NCBI GenBank assembly: GCA_023417775.1
Contig: JAEZEJ010000119.1
Span: 24,650-88,649, forward strand
Source: Actinomycetes bacterium
GTDB lineage: Bacteria; Actinomycetota; Actinomycetes; Propionibacteriales; Nocardioidaceae
Direction: 5' to 3'
DNA: 64,000 bases
Shown: positions 52,997 to 61,468 of the stretch, piece by piece
Layout of the letters: every line of letters starts with the position of its first letter
Numbering within the stretch: position 1 is the stretch's first letter
Translations under genes and position numbers: made by a program
The notes under the pieces: model-generated
The model's database searches: none
What the model was told of the DNA's origin: nothing
What the model saw: the letters and a program-made list of their open reading frames with translations, nothing else

Positions 52997-53419
52997 ATGA
53001 AGTACATGCTGATCATGCGTTCGACCGCGGAGGCCGCTGACGCCTTCGAGGAGATGGACTTCGAGGAGATCATCAACCAGATGGGCCGTTACAACGAGGA
53101 GATGATGAACGCGGGCGTCCTGGTGGCGGGCGAAGGCCTCAGCGACGCCAGCGAGGGATTCGTCGTGGACTTCTCCGCCGAGACGCCGATCGTGTCCGAC
53201 GGACCCTATGGAGAGATCCACGAACTCTTCAACGGCTTCTGGATCCTGCAGGTCGCCAGTCGCGAGGAGGCGGTCGAGTGGGCCAAGCGCGCCCCGCTGG
53301 GAGCGGGCGCCAAGCTCGAGGTCCGCCGCGTGACCGACGAGTCGGACTTCGCCGACTACGCGGACAACGAGTACGTGCAGAAGGAGGAGGGCTGGCGCGA
53401 GCAGCTCGGCACGCAGTGA
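52997..53419 (+). CDS. YCII/DGPF-domain protein
   Basis: This 140-residue protein starts MKYMLIMRSTAEAAD and has the DGPF-type motif SDGPYGEIHELFNGFWILQVASREEAVEWAKRAP. These small ferredoxin-fold proteins are the standard partners of ECF42 sigma factors. The sigma gene begins 70 bases downstream in the same direction. The function is unknown. Confidence 0.92.
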   Translation: MKYMLIMRSTAEAADAFEEMDFEEIINQMGRYNEEMMNAGVLVAGEGLSDASEGFVVDFSAETPIVSDGPYGEIHELFNGFWILQVASREEAVEWAKRAPLGAGAKLEVRRVTDESDFADYADNEYVQKEEGWREQLGTQ

Positions 53420-53489
53420 GCGAGCGAGCCGTCGGGGCCGGTTCATGCTGGTGGCCGCGTAGCGTGCGTCCTCTCCTGCGGGTACCGGC

Positions 53490-54725
53490 ATGAGCGAGGA
53501 CACCCGCCGCACCCTCGACGCCATCTGGCGCATCGAGGGTGCGCAGGTGGTCGCGACGATCGCCCGGATGGTGGGCGATATCGGCCTGGCGGAGGACCTC
53601 GCCCAGGATGCGCTCGCCGAGGCCCTCGGGCAGTGGCCGAAGGACGGGGTGCCGCACAATCCGGGTGCCTGGCTCACCGCCGTCGCCAAGCGCCGGGCGA
53701 TCGACGGATGGCGACGTCGCGAACGACTGGACGATCGGTACCGCGCCATCGGCCGCGATCTGAGCGAGACGATGGAGCACGACTGGGAGCCGATCCGCGA
53801 CGACGTGCTCAAGCTCGTCTTCGCCGCCTGCCATCCGGTGCTGAGCCGGGAGGCGCGCGTGGTGCTGACGCTGCGGGTCGTGGCCGGTCTGTCGAGCGAG
53901 GAGATCGCCCGGCTGCTGCTGGTGCCGGTCTCGACGGTCCAGCAGCGGGTGGTGCGGGCCAAGCGCTCCCTCGCGGCGGCCCGGGTGCCGTTCGAGATCC
54001 CCGAGACGGGGGAGTGGCCCGAGCGCCTCGGCGCGGTGACCTCCGTCGTGTACCTGATGTTCACCGAGGGCTATGCCGCCAGCAGCGGCGAGGAGTGGGT
54101 GCGCCGCGACCTCGCCGACGAGGCGCTGAGACTCGGACGAGTCCTGGTCTCGCTGGTGCCTCGGGAGTCCGAGGTCCACGCGCTGGTGGCGTTGATGGAG
54201 CTGCAGGCATCGCGCTTCGCCGCTCGCCGGGGAGCCGACGGCGCGCCCGTCCTCTTGGAGGATCAGGACCGGCAGCGCTGGGACCGCGCGCAGATCGAAC
54301 GGGGTCTGCAGTCGCTGGAGCGTGCGGACAGCCTCGGTCGAGGCAGGGGCCCGTATGCGCTCCAGGCGGCCATCGCCGCCTGCCATGCCCGCGCACCGAG
54401 GGTCGAGCAGACGGACTGGCACGAGATCGTCGCGTTGTACGAGGCGCTGGAGCAGGTGACCCGCAATCCGGTCGTGACGGTGAACCGGGCCATCGCCATG
54501 GCCATGGCGAGCGGACCCCTGGTGGGCCTGGGATTCCTGGACGAAGCCGACCTGTCGGCCCTGCGAACGTCCTATCTGGTCCCGAGCGTGCGTGGCGAGC
54601 TGCTGCTGCGAGCGGGTCGACGTCGTGAGGCGGCGGGGGAATGGCGCCGGGCGGTCGAGATGCTGCCCGCCGGTCCGCAACGACGGGTGATCGAGTCCAA
54701 GCTCGCCGGCCTCGAACCGGCGTGA
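53490..54725 (+). CDS. ECF42-type RNA polymerase sigma factor
   Basis: This 411-residue protein has sigma region 2 (IWRIEGAQVVATIARMVGDIGLAEDLAQDALAEAL) and region 4 (LRVVAGLSSEEIARLLLVPVSTVQQRVVRAKRSL). A long C-terminal TPR-like extension of about 220 residues follows (AIAACHARAPRVEQTDWHEIVALYEAL and NPVVTVNRAIAMAMASG). No anti-sigma factor is encoded nearby. In this group the C-terminal extension is needed for activity, and DGPF-protein genes such as the upstream one are the usual targets. Confidence 0.93.
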   Translation: MSEDTRRTLDAIWRIEGAQVVATIARMVGDIGLAEDLAQDALAEALGQWPKDGVPHNPGAWLTAVAKRRAIDGWRRRERLDDRYRAIGRDLSETMEHDWEPIRDDVLKLVFAACHPVLSREARVVLTLRVVAGLSSEEIARLLLVPVSTVQQRVVRAKRSLAAARVPFEIPETGEWPERLGAVTSVVYLMFTEGYAASSGEEWVRRDLADEALRLGRVLVSLVPRESEVHALVALMELQASRFAARRGADGAPVLLEDQDRQRWDRAQIERGLQSLERADSLGRGRGPYALQAAIAACHARAPRVEQTDWHEIVALYEALEQVTRNPVVTVNRAIAMAMASGPLVGLGFLDEADLSALRTSYLVPSVRGELLLRAGRRREAAGEWRRAVEMLPAGPQRRVIESKLAGLEPA

Positions 54726-54853
54726 GCTCTCGCCTGTCTGGGCGGTGACCTACGCACCCCCTCGAGACCGGTGAGACGTGCGTCACCCGCCGTCACAGGT
54801 TGAGGGGTAGGCAGGCCATCGCTCCGAGCCGGGCCGAGTGGGAGACTGACGCC

Positions 54854-55480
54854 ATGAGCGATGAGGTGCGCGACTTCTGGGACCAGCGGTACGGCGAGCG
54901 GGAGCGGTCCTGGTCCGGGCGGCCGAATGCCGCCCTGGTCGACGTGGTCGAGGACATGCCGCCCGGCCGGGTCCTCGACCTCGGAGCCGGAGAGGGAGGG
55001 GACGCGATCTGGCTCGCCCGTCAAGGCTGGCAGGTGACGGCCGTCGACATCTCGCAGGTCGCCCTCGACCGTGCCGCGCGGGCCGCCGACGAGGCCGGGA
55101 TCGAGGAGGGCCGGATCGACTGGGTCGCCGCCGATCTCGCCTCCTGGCAGCCGGCCGGGCCGATCGACCTCGTCACGGCCTGCTTCTTCCAGTCGCCGGT
55201 GGAGCTTCCACGCGATGAGGTGCTGCGCCGTCTCGCGGGCAGCATCGCCCCCGGGGGCCATCTCCTCATCGTGTCCCATGCGTCGGCACCGCCCTGGGCA
55301 TCGGAGCACGAGGGGCACGGCCCCTCGCTGCGCGGTGCCGAGGAGGAGGTGGCGGCGCTCGACCTCCCGTCACGGGACTGGGAGGTGGTCGTGGCCGAGG
55401 ATCGTGCGCGGCAGGTGACGGCACCGGACGGTCAGGATGCCAGCATCGACGACGCCGTCGTGCTGTTCGGACGTCGCTGA
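54854..55480 (+). CDS. Class I SAM-dependent methyltransferase (TehB/Tam-like)
   Basis: This 208-residue protein starts SDEVRDFWDQRYGERERSWSGRPNAALVDVV and has motif I VLDLGAGEGGDAIWLARQGW with the acidic VDISQVALDRAA. The layout is that of TehB-like/thiopurine-type methyltransferases, which methylate small toxic compounds. The substrate is unknown. It precedes the thiamine-binding protein gene. Confidence 0.9.
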   Translation: MSDEVRDFWDQRYGERERSWSGRPNAALVDVVEDMPPGRVLDLGAGEGGDAIWLARQGWQVTAVDISQVALDRAARAADEAGIEEGRIDWVAADLASWQPAGPIDLVTACFFQSPVELPRDEVLRRLAGSIAPGGHLLIVSHASAPPWASEHEGHGPSLRGAEEEVAALDLPSRDWEVVVAEDRARQVTAPDGQDASIDDAVVLFGRR

Positions 55481-55514
55481 GGCCGCTCCGCGGGCCCCGT
55501 GCTTCGATGGAGGC

Positions 55515-55826
55515 ATGCTCGTCGCCTTCAGCATCTCGCCCCTGACCCCCGATGACTCCGGCAGCGTCTCCGGCGCCGTCGCCGAGGCGATCCGTATCGT
55601 CCGGACCTCGGGTCTGCCCCATGAGACCAACGCGATGTTCACGAATATCGAGGGGGAGTGGGACGAGGTGATGGACGTCGTCAAGGCCTGTGTCGACGCT
55701 CTCTCAGCCCAGCACCCGCGGGTGAGTCTCGTGCTGAAGGCCGATATCCGCCCCGGACACACCGGCCAGCTGACCGCCAAGGTGGACCGGGTCGAGCAGC
55801 GTCTGGCGGAGGCCGCCGATGACTGA
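55515..55826 (+). CDS. MTH1187-family thiamine-binding protein
   Basis: This 103-residue protein reads MLVAFSISPLTPDDSGSVSGAVAEAIRIVRTSGL, with NAMFTNIEGEWDEVMDVV, which is the MTH1187/YkoF-like ferredoxin-fold family known to bind thiamine. GGAGG lies just before the ATG. It overlaps the following phosphatase-like gene by 8 bases. Confidence 0.9.
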   Translation: MLVAFSISPLTPDDSGSVSGAVAEAIRIVRTSGLPHETNAMFTNIEGEWDEVMDVVKACVDALSAQHPRVSLVLKADIRPGHTGQLTAKVDRVEQRLAEAADD

Positions 55827-56586
55827 CGACGCCCGGCTCGCCGCATCCCTCGTCCGCGAGGCCGCATCCCTCGCCGCCCGGCTGAGGTCGGAGACGGATC
55901 TGCGGATCGCGCAGAAGACCTCGATCTCCGACATCGTCACCTCCGCGGACACCGCCGCCGAACGGCACATCGTCGAGACCCTGGCCACGGAGCGGCCGGC
56001 CGACGGCGTCCTCGGGGAGGAGGGGGCCTCCGCCGACGGCACCAGTGGACGCCGCTGGATCATCGATCCGGTCGACGGTACCTACAACTTCGCCTCCGGC
56101 TCGGACTACTGGTGCTCGGCGATCGCCCTGGTCGACGGCGATGAGCTCGTGCTCGGAGCCGTCGCGCACGCCTCCACCGGCGATATCTACGTCGGCGGCC
56201 CGAAGCATCCCACGACCGTCAACGGCGTACCGGCGGGCCCGATCCCCGATCTGCCGCTCGCGGGCATCAGCGCCGCCACCTATCTGCACCCGCCCCGGCT
56301 GATCGACCCGGAGATCGCCGGACCCTTCACCAGGGCCGCCAGCCTCCCCGCGACCCTGCGGATGCTCGGCTCGGGTTCGATGGACCTGGTCGGCGTCGCG
56401 ACGGGCATGCTCGGCTGTTGGTTCCAGCACAGCGTGCCGGCGTGGGACTGGCTGCCCGGTGCGGCGCTCGTCGCCGGCGTCGGCGGCGCCACACGTCAGC
56501 TCGACGTGGGCCCGGTCACGTGGTCGGTCGCCGGACCCCCTGTCGCGGTCGAGGAGGTCGCGTCCGCGCTCGCCTCCCGGTCCTGA
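55819..56586 (+). CDS. Inositol monophosphatase-family protein
   Basis: This 255-residue enzyme has the metal-binding motifs VLGEEGA, WIIDPVDGTYNFASG and the C-terminal PAWDWLPGAALVAGVGG. These define the Li-sensitive inositol phosphatase superfamily. The substrate may be inositol phosphate, histidinol phosphate or a related sugar phosphate. It is translationally linked by an 8-base overlap to the thiamine-binding protein, so thiamine-phosphate or a cofactor-related substrate is conceivable, but this is inference. Confidence 0.9.
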   Translation: MTDDARLAASLVREAASLAARLRSETDLRIAQKTSISDIVTSADTAAERHIVETLATERPADGVLGEEGASADGTSGRRWIIDPVDGTYNFASGSDYWCSAIALVDGDELVLGAVAHASTGDIYVGGPKHPTTVNGVPAGPIPDLPLAGISAATYLHPPRLIDPEIAGPFTRAASLPATLRMLGSGSMDLVGVATGMLGCWFQHSVPAWDWLPGAALVAGVGGATRQLDVGPVTWSVAGPPVAVEEVASALASRS

Positions 56587-56721
56587 GTACGCTCCGTCAC
56601 ATCCGGGCATCTGGTGACCCGAAGCGTCGGGTAGTGTGCCCACCAAGTAGAACGCCGATCACAGTCGAGACTGGAGCGACTGGGGCGGTGGGTGTTCGTA
56701 CGAGAGGACAGAGACAAGCCG

Positions 56722-58551
56722 ATGGTCGATGTGGACAAGGTCCTGGACGAAGCCGGTCTGACCAACACACACGTGCGCGAGTACGTGAAGGAGTGGGCGG
56801 CGATCACGACGCCCGAGCGGATCGAGGTCGTCAGCGCCGCGGATGATGCGCGGCTGGTCGCCGAAGCCCTGGAATCGGGCGAGTTCAAGCCGGCGGGAGA
56901 GGGTCTGTACTACTCGCAGTCCTATTACAAGGATACCGCGCGCTCGGAGGAGCGCACGATCGTCGCCACGAATGATCCGGCGGATCAGGGCATCTACAAC
57001 AACTGGCGCCCGGCCGAGGAGATGAAGCCGAAGCTCATCGACCTGATGACCGGCGCCTCGGCGGGTAAGACGATGTACGTGATCCCGTATCTGATGTCGC
57101 CCAAGGGCTCGCCGCTGGCGGAGTTCGCGGCCGGTGTCGAGCTCACCGACAACCGTTCGGTCGTCATGCAGATGATCCGGATGGCCCGCGTGGGCGCAGA
57201 GTACATCAACGACCTGGGCGACTCGTTCGTGCGAGCCGTGCACGTCACGGGCGACCTGCCGAATCTCGGCCAGGGCACGCCGGACGACAAGCGCTACTTC
57301 GTGACGGTCGCCGACGAGCGCACGATCCTGCACTTCGGCTCCTCCTATGGCGGCAACGCGCTGCTCGGCAAGATCGCCCACGGCCTGCGTCAGGGCTCCT
57401 ACGACGGCTGGAAGAACGGCTTCCTGGTCGAGCAGTTCATGCTGCTGGGCATCACCGACAAGGAGACCGGCGAGAAGTACAACATCTGCGGCGGCTTCCC
57501 GAGTGCCTCGGGCAAGACCAATCTCGCGATGACGCTCGCCCCCGATGCGCTGGGCGATCGCTACTACGTGGAGTTCTACGGCGACGACATCGCGTGGCTG
57601 TGGGTCGGCGAGGACGGCAAGCTCTACGGGATGAACCCGGAGAACGGCGTCTTCGGCGTGGCCAAGGACACCAATGAGGCCACCAATCCCACGGCCCTCG
57701 ACTCGATCGTGCCCGGCAGCGGCGCGATCTTCACCAATGTCGCGTACAACGTGAAGACCGAGGAGGTCTGGTGGGAGGGCAAGACCAAGAACCCGCCCGA
57801 GGACCTCGACGGCTGGCACGACTGGAAGGGCGAGGCGATCGCCGATCGCACGCCCGAGCAGGCCGGTGAGCCCTGGGCGCACCCCAACAGCCGCTTCACC
57901 ACGACGATGGCCAATGTCCCGAATGTCGCCAAGGACTACGAGGACCCGAAGGGCGTCGAGATCCACGGCATCATCTTCGGCGGCCGTACTCGTGACCGCG
58001 AGCCGCTGATCCGCGCGATCGACGATGTCGCCGAGGGCGTCTACGACGGTCTCACGCTCGGCGCCGAGGCGACCTTCGCGGCCGACGGGCTCGACGGCCA
58101 GCTGCGCTACGACCCGATGTCGATGCGCCCGTTCATGTCCTACCCGGAGGCCGACTACGCGGCCCACTGGCTGGAGGTCATCGGCCGGGCGAGCGAGAAG
58201 CCGGTCTTCGCGCATGTCAACTGGTTCCAGCGTGACGCCGAGGACGGTCACTTCCTGTGGCCCGGCTACCGCGAGAACCTGCGCGCGCTGCTGTGGCTCA
58301 TGCAGTACAAGAACGGGCAGGTCGAGGGGAATCGCACCGCGGTCGGCGTCCTGCCGACCGAGGAGGAGCTCAACCTCGAGGGCCTGGACCTCCCGCAGGA
58401 GGATCTGGACCGCATCCTGACGATCGATGTCGATCGCTGGCGTCAGGAGATGGGCTTCCGCGAGGAGCACCTCAACCAGTTCACGGGCCTGCCCGAGGAG
58501 ATCTGGGAGGCTCACCGCCGGGTCGCGAAGGCGCTCGACGACGAGGCCTGA
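56722..58551 (+). CDS. pckG: Phosphoenolpyruvate carboxykinase (GTP type)
   Basis: This 609-residue enzyme converts oxaloacetate and GTP to PEP. Seen are SPKGSPLAEFAAGVELTDN (substrate Arg/Lys region), HFGSSYGGNALLGKI, the P-loop GGFPSASGKTNLAMTLAP, the second kinase motif YGDDIAWLW, and NPENGVFGVAKDTNEATNP. In most GTP enzymes the P-loop reads SACGKT with a hyper-reactive Cys; here it is Ser. The N-terminus also differs from the usual actinobacterial enzyme. ATG 56722 is used; GTG 56692 is an alternative. A long hairpin follows the stop. Confidence 0.93.
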   Translation: MVDVDKVLDEAGLTNTHVREYVKEWAAITTPERIEVVSAADDARLVAEALESGEFKPAGEGLYYSQSYYKDTARSEERTIVATNDPADQGIYNNWRPAEEMKPKLIDLMTGASAGKTMYVIPYLMSPKGSPLAEFAAGVELTDNRSVVMQMIRMARVGAEYINDLGDSFVRAVHVTGDLPNLGQGTPDDKRYFVTVADERTILHFGSSYGGNALLGKIAHGLRQGSYDGWKNGFLVEQFMLLGITDKETGEKYNICGGFPSASGKTNLAMTLAPDALGDRYYVEFYGDDIAWLWVGEDGKLYGMNPENGVFGVAKDTNEATNPTALDSIVPGSGAIFTNVAYNVKTEEVWWEGKTKNPPEDLDGWHDWKGEAIADRTPEQAGEPWAHPNSRFTTTMANVPNVAKDYEDPKGVEIHGIIFGGRTRDREPLIRAIDDVAEGVYDGLTLGAEATFAADGLDGQLRYDPMSMRPFMSYPEADYAAHWLEVIGRASEKPVFAHVNWFQRDAEDGHFLWPGYRENLRALLWLMQYKNGQVEGNRTAVGVLPTEEELNLEGLDLPQEDLDRILTIDVDRWRQEMGFREEHLNQFTGLPEEIWEAHRRVAKALDDEA

Positions 58552-58559
58552 TCGGTCCT

Positions 58560-58607
58560 GGCGAAGGGGCGGGGATGCGCAGCGAAGCGCGTCCCCGCCC
58601 CTTCGCC
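58560..58607 (+). terminator. Long hairpin after pckG
   Basis: GGCGAAGGGGCGGGGA (58560-58575) pairs perfectly with TCCCCGCCCCTTCGCC (58592-58607). Inside the loop GCGC pairs with GCGC around AGCGAA, extending the structure. No T-run follows. It begins 8 bases after the pckG stop and is a probable transcription terminator or mRNA 3'-end stabiliser. Confidence 0.75.
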
Positions 58608-58625
58608 CTGTGACCCTCCGGGTCC

Positions 58626-58687
58626 GACTTTCGCCGGGTTAGTGGCCCTTTTCGAGGATGGGGAAGGGCCACAACCCGGCGAAAGTC
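58626..58687 (+). repeat. Palindromic repeat element, copy 1
   Basis: Arms GACTTTCGCCGGGTT and AACCCGGCGAAAGTC form the outer stem, with TGGCCCTT/AAGGGCCA as the inner stem and a 13-base loop (58651-58663). The inverse complement of 59139-59199 is nearly the same sequence, so this is one of a pair of dispersed palindromes, here between pckG and the NUDIX gene. Confidence 0.85.
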
Positions 58688-58718
58688 GCGCCGGGTGGGC
58701 GGACGATAGGCTGAGCGG

Positions 58719-59126
58719 GTGGCCGAGCAGCGTGTTGTCCGAGTCGCCGCGGCGATCATCCTCGACGATCAGGACCGGGTGCTTACCGTCCGCAAGCGCG
58801 GTACGACGGTGTTCATGCAGCCCGGCGGCAAGCCGGACCCGGGGGAGACGGCGATGGACACGATCCGGCGCGAGCTGGCCGAGGAGCTGTCCCTCGAACT
58901 GTCGCCCGATGAGCTGAGCTATCTCGGCCGCTTCGTGGCCGATGCCGCCAATGAGCCGGATCACCAGGTCGAGGCGGAGGCCTTCTGGGTGCACGTCCGC
59001 GCACCCGAGGTCGCGATCGCCGCCGAGATCGAGGAGCTGCGCTGGATCGAGCCGGCCGACCTCGACCACCTCCCGATCGCCCCGCTCAGCACCGATCACC
59101 TGCTCCCGCTCGCCTGGCCGACCTGA
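58719..59126 (+). CDS. NUDIX hydrolase (MutT-like)
   Basis: This 135-residue protein has the Nudix box GGKPDPGETAMDTIRRELAEELSLEL (given in two halves: GGKPDPGETAMDTI and RRELAEELSLEL), with the full G-x5-E-x7-REL-x-EE pattern. The opening VRVAAAIILDDQDRVLTVRK is typical of MutT-type nucleotide-diphosphate hydrolases. GTG 58719 is the start. It is a single-gene unit flanked by the two palindromic repeat copies. Confidence 0.93.
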   Translation: MAEQRVVRVAAAIILDDQDRVLTVRKRGTTVFMQPGGKPDPGETAMDTIRRELAEELSLELSPDELSYLGRFVADAANEPDHQVEAEAFWVHVRAPEVAIAAEIEELRWIEPADLDHLPIAPLSTDHLLPLAWPT

Positions 59127-59136
59127 CCTTCCGAAT

Positions 59137-59201
59137 CCGACTTCTGCCGGGTTGTGGCCCTTTCCCGCCCTCGAAAAGGGCCAGAACCCGGCGAAAGTCG
59201 G
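59137..59201 (-). repeat. Palindromic repeat element, copy 2 (inverted)
   Basis: CCGACTTCTGCCGGGTT at the left and AACCCGGCGAAAGTCGG at the right pair with one short mismatch region, with TGGCCCTTT/AAAGGGCCA inside. Read on the minus strand it matches copy 1 at most positions, including the TTTTCGAGG loop. It lies between the convergent NUDIX and lactate dehydrogenase genes and could terminate both. Confidence 0.85.
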
Positions 59202-59211
59202 GCCGGAGGCC

Positions 59212-60180
59212 TCAGAGGCCGAGGGTGCGCTGGGTGGCGAGCAGGGCCTCGGCCGAGGCGTGGAGGGAGCGCTCCTCCGCGGCCGACATCGTCAGGTCGA
59301 GGACGTGCTCGACGCCCCGGGCGGTCACCACGCTGGGCACCGACAGGGCCACGCCGTCGAGTCCGCGGTACCCGCGGTGGACCGTGCTCACCGGCAGCAC
59401 CGCGTGCTCGTCGTGCAGGATCGCCTGAGCGATCCGCGCCCCGGCGAGCCCGATCGCGTAGTTGGTCGCGCCCTTGCCCTCGATGACCCGATAGGCCGCC
59501 CCGCGGACCGCGTCGGTGAGCTGCTCCAGCTCGGCATAGGAGAAGTGGTCGCCCTCGGGCGAGACCCAGTCGAGGATCGGCACTGGACCGATCCGGGCCT
59601 GCGACCAGAGGGCGAACTCCGAGTCGCCGTGCTCTCCGACGATGTCCGCGTGCACGCTGGCGGTCGACACCCCGGCGCGATCGGCGAGCAGCCGTCGCAG
59701 CCGGGACGTGTCGAGGACCGTGCCCGAGGAGAAGATGCGCTCGGTCGGCAGACCGCTGATCTGCTGGGCGGCCACCGTGAGTACATCGCAGGGATTGGTG
59801 ACGATACAGTAGATCGCCTCGGGCGCGTGCTCGAGCAGCGCCGGCAGCAGCGTGCGCAGGATGCCGACATTCGTCTCGGCGAGATCGAGGCGGGTCTGTC
59901 CCGGCTTCTGCTTGGCTCCCGCCGTGATGACGATCAGATGCGATCCGGCGGCCACCGCCGGGTCGGCTCCGCCGCTGATCTGACTGGCCCCGGTGAACTG
60001 CGTGCCGTGGGCCAGGTCGAGCACCTCGGCCTCGACCTTCGGCTCGTCGATGTCGTAGAGCGCCACCTCGCGTGCCACGCCGCGGATGAGCGCGGCATAG
60101 GCCAGGCTGGTGCCGACGCTCCCCGCGCCCACGACGGTGAGCTTCGCGTTGCGGCGCGCCAGCGCGCCCGGACTACTCAC
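59212..60180 (-). CDS. ldh: L-lactate dehydrogenase
   Basis: This 322-residue NAD-dependent enzyme interconverts pyruvate and lactate. It has KLTVVGAGSVGTSLAYAAL (dinucleotide site), ITAGAKQKPGQTRLDL (the coenzyme loop with Gln and Arg expected of lactate rather than malate dehydrogenase), VTNPCDVLT, and VGEHGDSEFALWSQ with the catalytic His. GTG 60180 overlaps the end of the ornithine aminotransferase gene by 8 bases, so the two are in one operon. Confidence 0.94.
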   Translation of the reverse strand: MSSPGALARRNAKLTVVGAGSVGTSLAYAALIRGVAREVALYDIDEPKVEAEVLDLAHGTQFTGASQISGGADPAVAAGSHLIVITAGAKQKPGQTRLDLAETNVGILRTLLPALLEHAPEAIYCIVTNPCDVLTVAAQQISGLPTERIFSSGTVLDTSRLRRLLADRAGVSTASVHADIVGEHGDSEFALWSQARIGPVPILDWVSPEGDHFSYAELEQLTDAVRGAAYRVIEGKGATNYAIGLAGARIAQAILHDEHAVLPVSTVHRGYRGLDGVALSVPSVVTARGVEHVLDLTMSAAEERSLHASAEALLATQRTLGL

Positions 60181-61384
60181 CGAGGGCCTTCGCGAGGGCG
60201 GCGAGGGCCTGGTCGATCTCCTCGCGCTCGATGACGAGCGGCGGAGCCATCCGCAGCGTGCGCTCGTGCGTCTCCTTGCACAGGACCCCCTGGTCGCGCA
60301 GCAGCATCGACACCTCGCGGCCGGTCTTGGCCCGCGGATCGATGTCGACTCCGGCCCACAATCCGCGCCCGCGCACTGCCGCGATGCCATGTCCCTCCAG
60401 CTCTCGCAGCCCGGCGTGCAGATGCTCGCCGAGCTCCTTGGCCCGCTGCTGGAACTCGCCGGTCGAGAGCAGGTCCACCACGGCCCGCCCCACCGCGCAG
60501 GCGACCGGATAGCCGCCGAAGGTCGAGCCGTGCTGTCCGGGCTTGAGGACGCCCAGCACATCGGAGCGCCCGACGACCGCCGAGATCGGGACGATGCCGC
60601 CGCCGAGGGCCTTGCCGAGGGTGTAGAGATCGGCGCGCACGCCCTCGTGGTCGAGGGCGAAGAGCGTTCCCGTCCGTGCCAGGCCCGACTGGATCTCGTC
60701 GGCGATGAGCAGGACATTGTTCTCATCGCAGGCTCGCCGGACATCGGACCAGAAGCCGGCGGGCGGGACGATGACCCCGGCCTCGCCCTGGATGGGTTCC
60801 ATCAGCACCGCCGCGGTATTCGGTCCGATCGCGGCGCGCACCGCCTCTGCGTCGCCATACGGGACGGTGACGAAGCCGGGCGTGAACGGCCCGTAGTTGT
60901 CATGGGCGGCCGGATCATCGGAGAAGGAGACGATCGTGGTGGTGCGGCCATGGAAGTTGTGGGTGGCGACGATGATCTCGGCACGGTCGGTCTCCACGCC
61001 CTTGACCTCATAGGCCCACTTGCGAGCGACCTTGATTGCCGACTCGACCGCCTCGGCGCCGGTGTTCATGGTCAGGACCATCTCGGTGCCGGTGAGCGCG
61101 GCGAGCTCCTCGCAGAACAGGCCGAACTGGTCGTTATGGAAGGCCCGGGAGGTGAGGGTGAGGCGGTCCAGCTGGGTGTGGGCCGCGTCGATGAGCCGGT
61201 GATTGCGGTGGCCGAAGTTCAGGGCCGAGTAGCCGGACAGGAAGTCAAGATAGCGTCGCCCGTCCACATCGGTGACCCAGGCGCCCTCGGCCTCGGAGAT
61301 CACCACGGGCAGCGGGTGGTAGTTGTGCGCGCCCCATCGTTCGTCGCGCGCGATGTACTCGGCCGTCTGCTGCGTGTCGGTCAT
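60173..61384 (-). CDS. rocD: Ornithine aminotransferase
   Basis: This 403-residue PLP enzyme transfers the delta-amino group of ornithine to 2-oxoglutarate, giving glutamate semialdehyde. Seen are YHPLPVVISEAEGAWVTDVDG, MNTGAEAVESAIKVARKWAY, FHGRTTTIVSFS, MEPIQGEAGVIVP, LLIADEIQSGLARTG and LGKALGGGIVPISAVVG with the PLP-binding Lys. The FHGRT and MNTGAEAVE segments distinguish it from acetylornithine aminotransferase. It is the first gene of the operon with ldh. Confidence 0.95.
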   Translation of the reverse strand: MTDTQQTAEYIARDERWGAHNYHPLPVVISEAEGAWVTDVDGRRYLDFLSGYSALNFGHRNHRLIDAAHTQLDRLTLTSRAFHNDQFGLFCEELAALTGTEMVLTMNTGAEAVESAIKVARKWAYEVKGVETDRAEIIVATHNFHGRTTTIVSFSDDPAAHDNYGPFTPGFVTVPYGDAEAVRAAIGPNTAAVLMEPIQGEAGVIVPPAGFWSDVRRACDENNVLLIADEIQSGLARTGTLFALDHEGVRADLYTLGKALGGGIVPISAVVGRSDVLGVLKPGQHGSTFGGYPVACAVGRAVVDLLSTGEFQQRAKELGEHLHAGLRELEGHGIAAVRGRGLWAGVDIDPRAKTGREVSMLLRDQGVLCKETHERTLRMAPPLVIEREEIDQALAALAKALGE

Positions 61385-61468
61385 GGTCCCAACATAGGCA
61401 GCCCGATCGGTTCAGACCAGTGCGCCGGTATCCTCGAGGTGCCCTTACTTCTGTTCCCTGGAGTCGTC

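Noticed and set aside
56659..58515. A 618-codon minus-strand frame opposite pckG
   Set aside because: The translation is low-complexity Asp/Arg/Val-rich sequence with no family; pckG on the other strand is certain.
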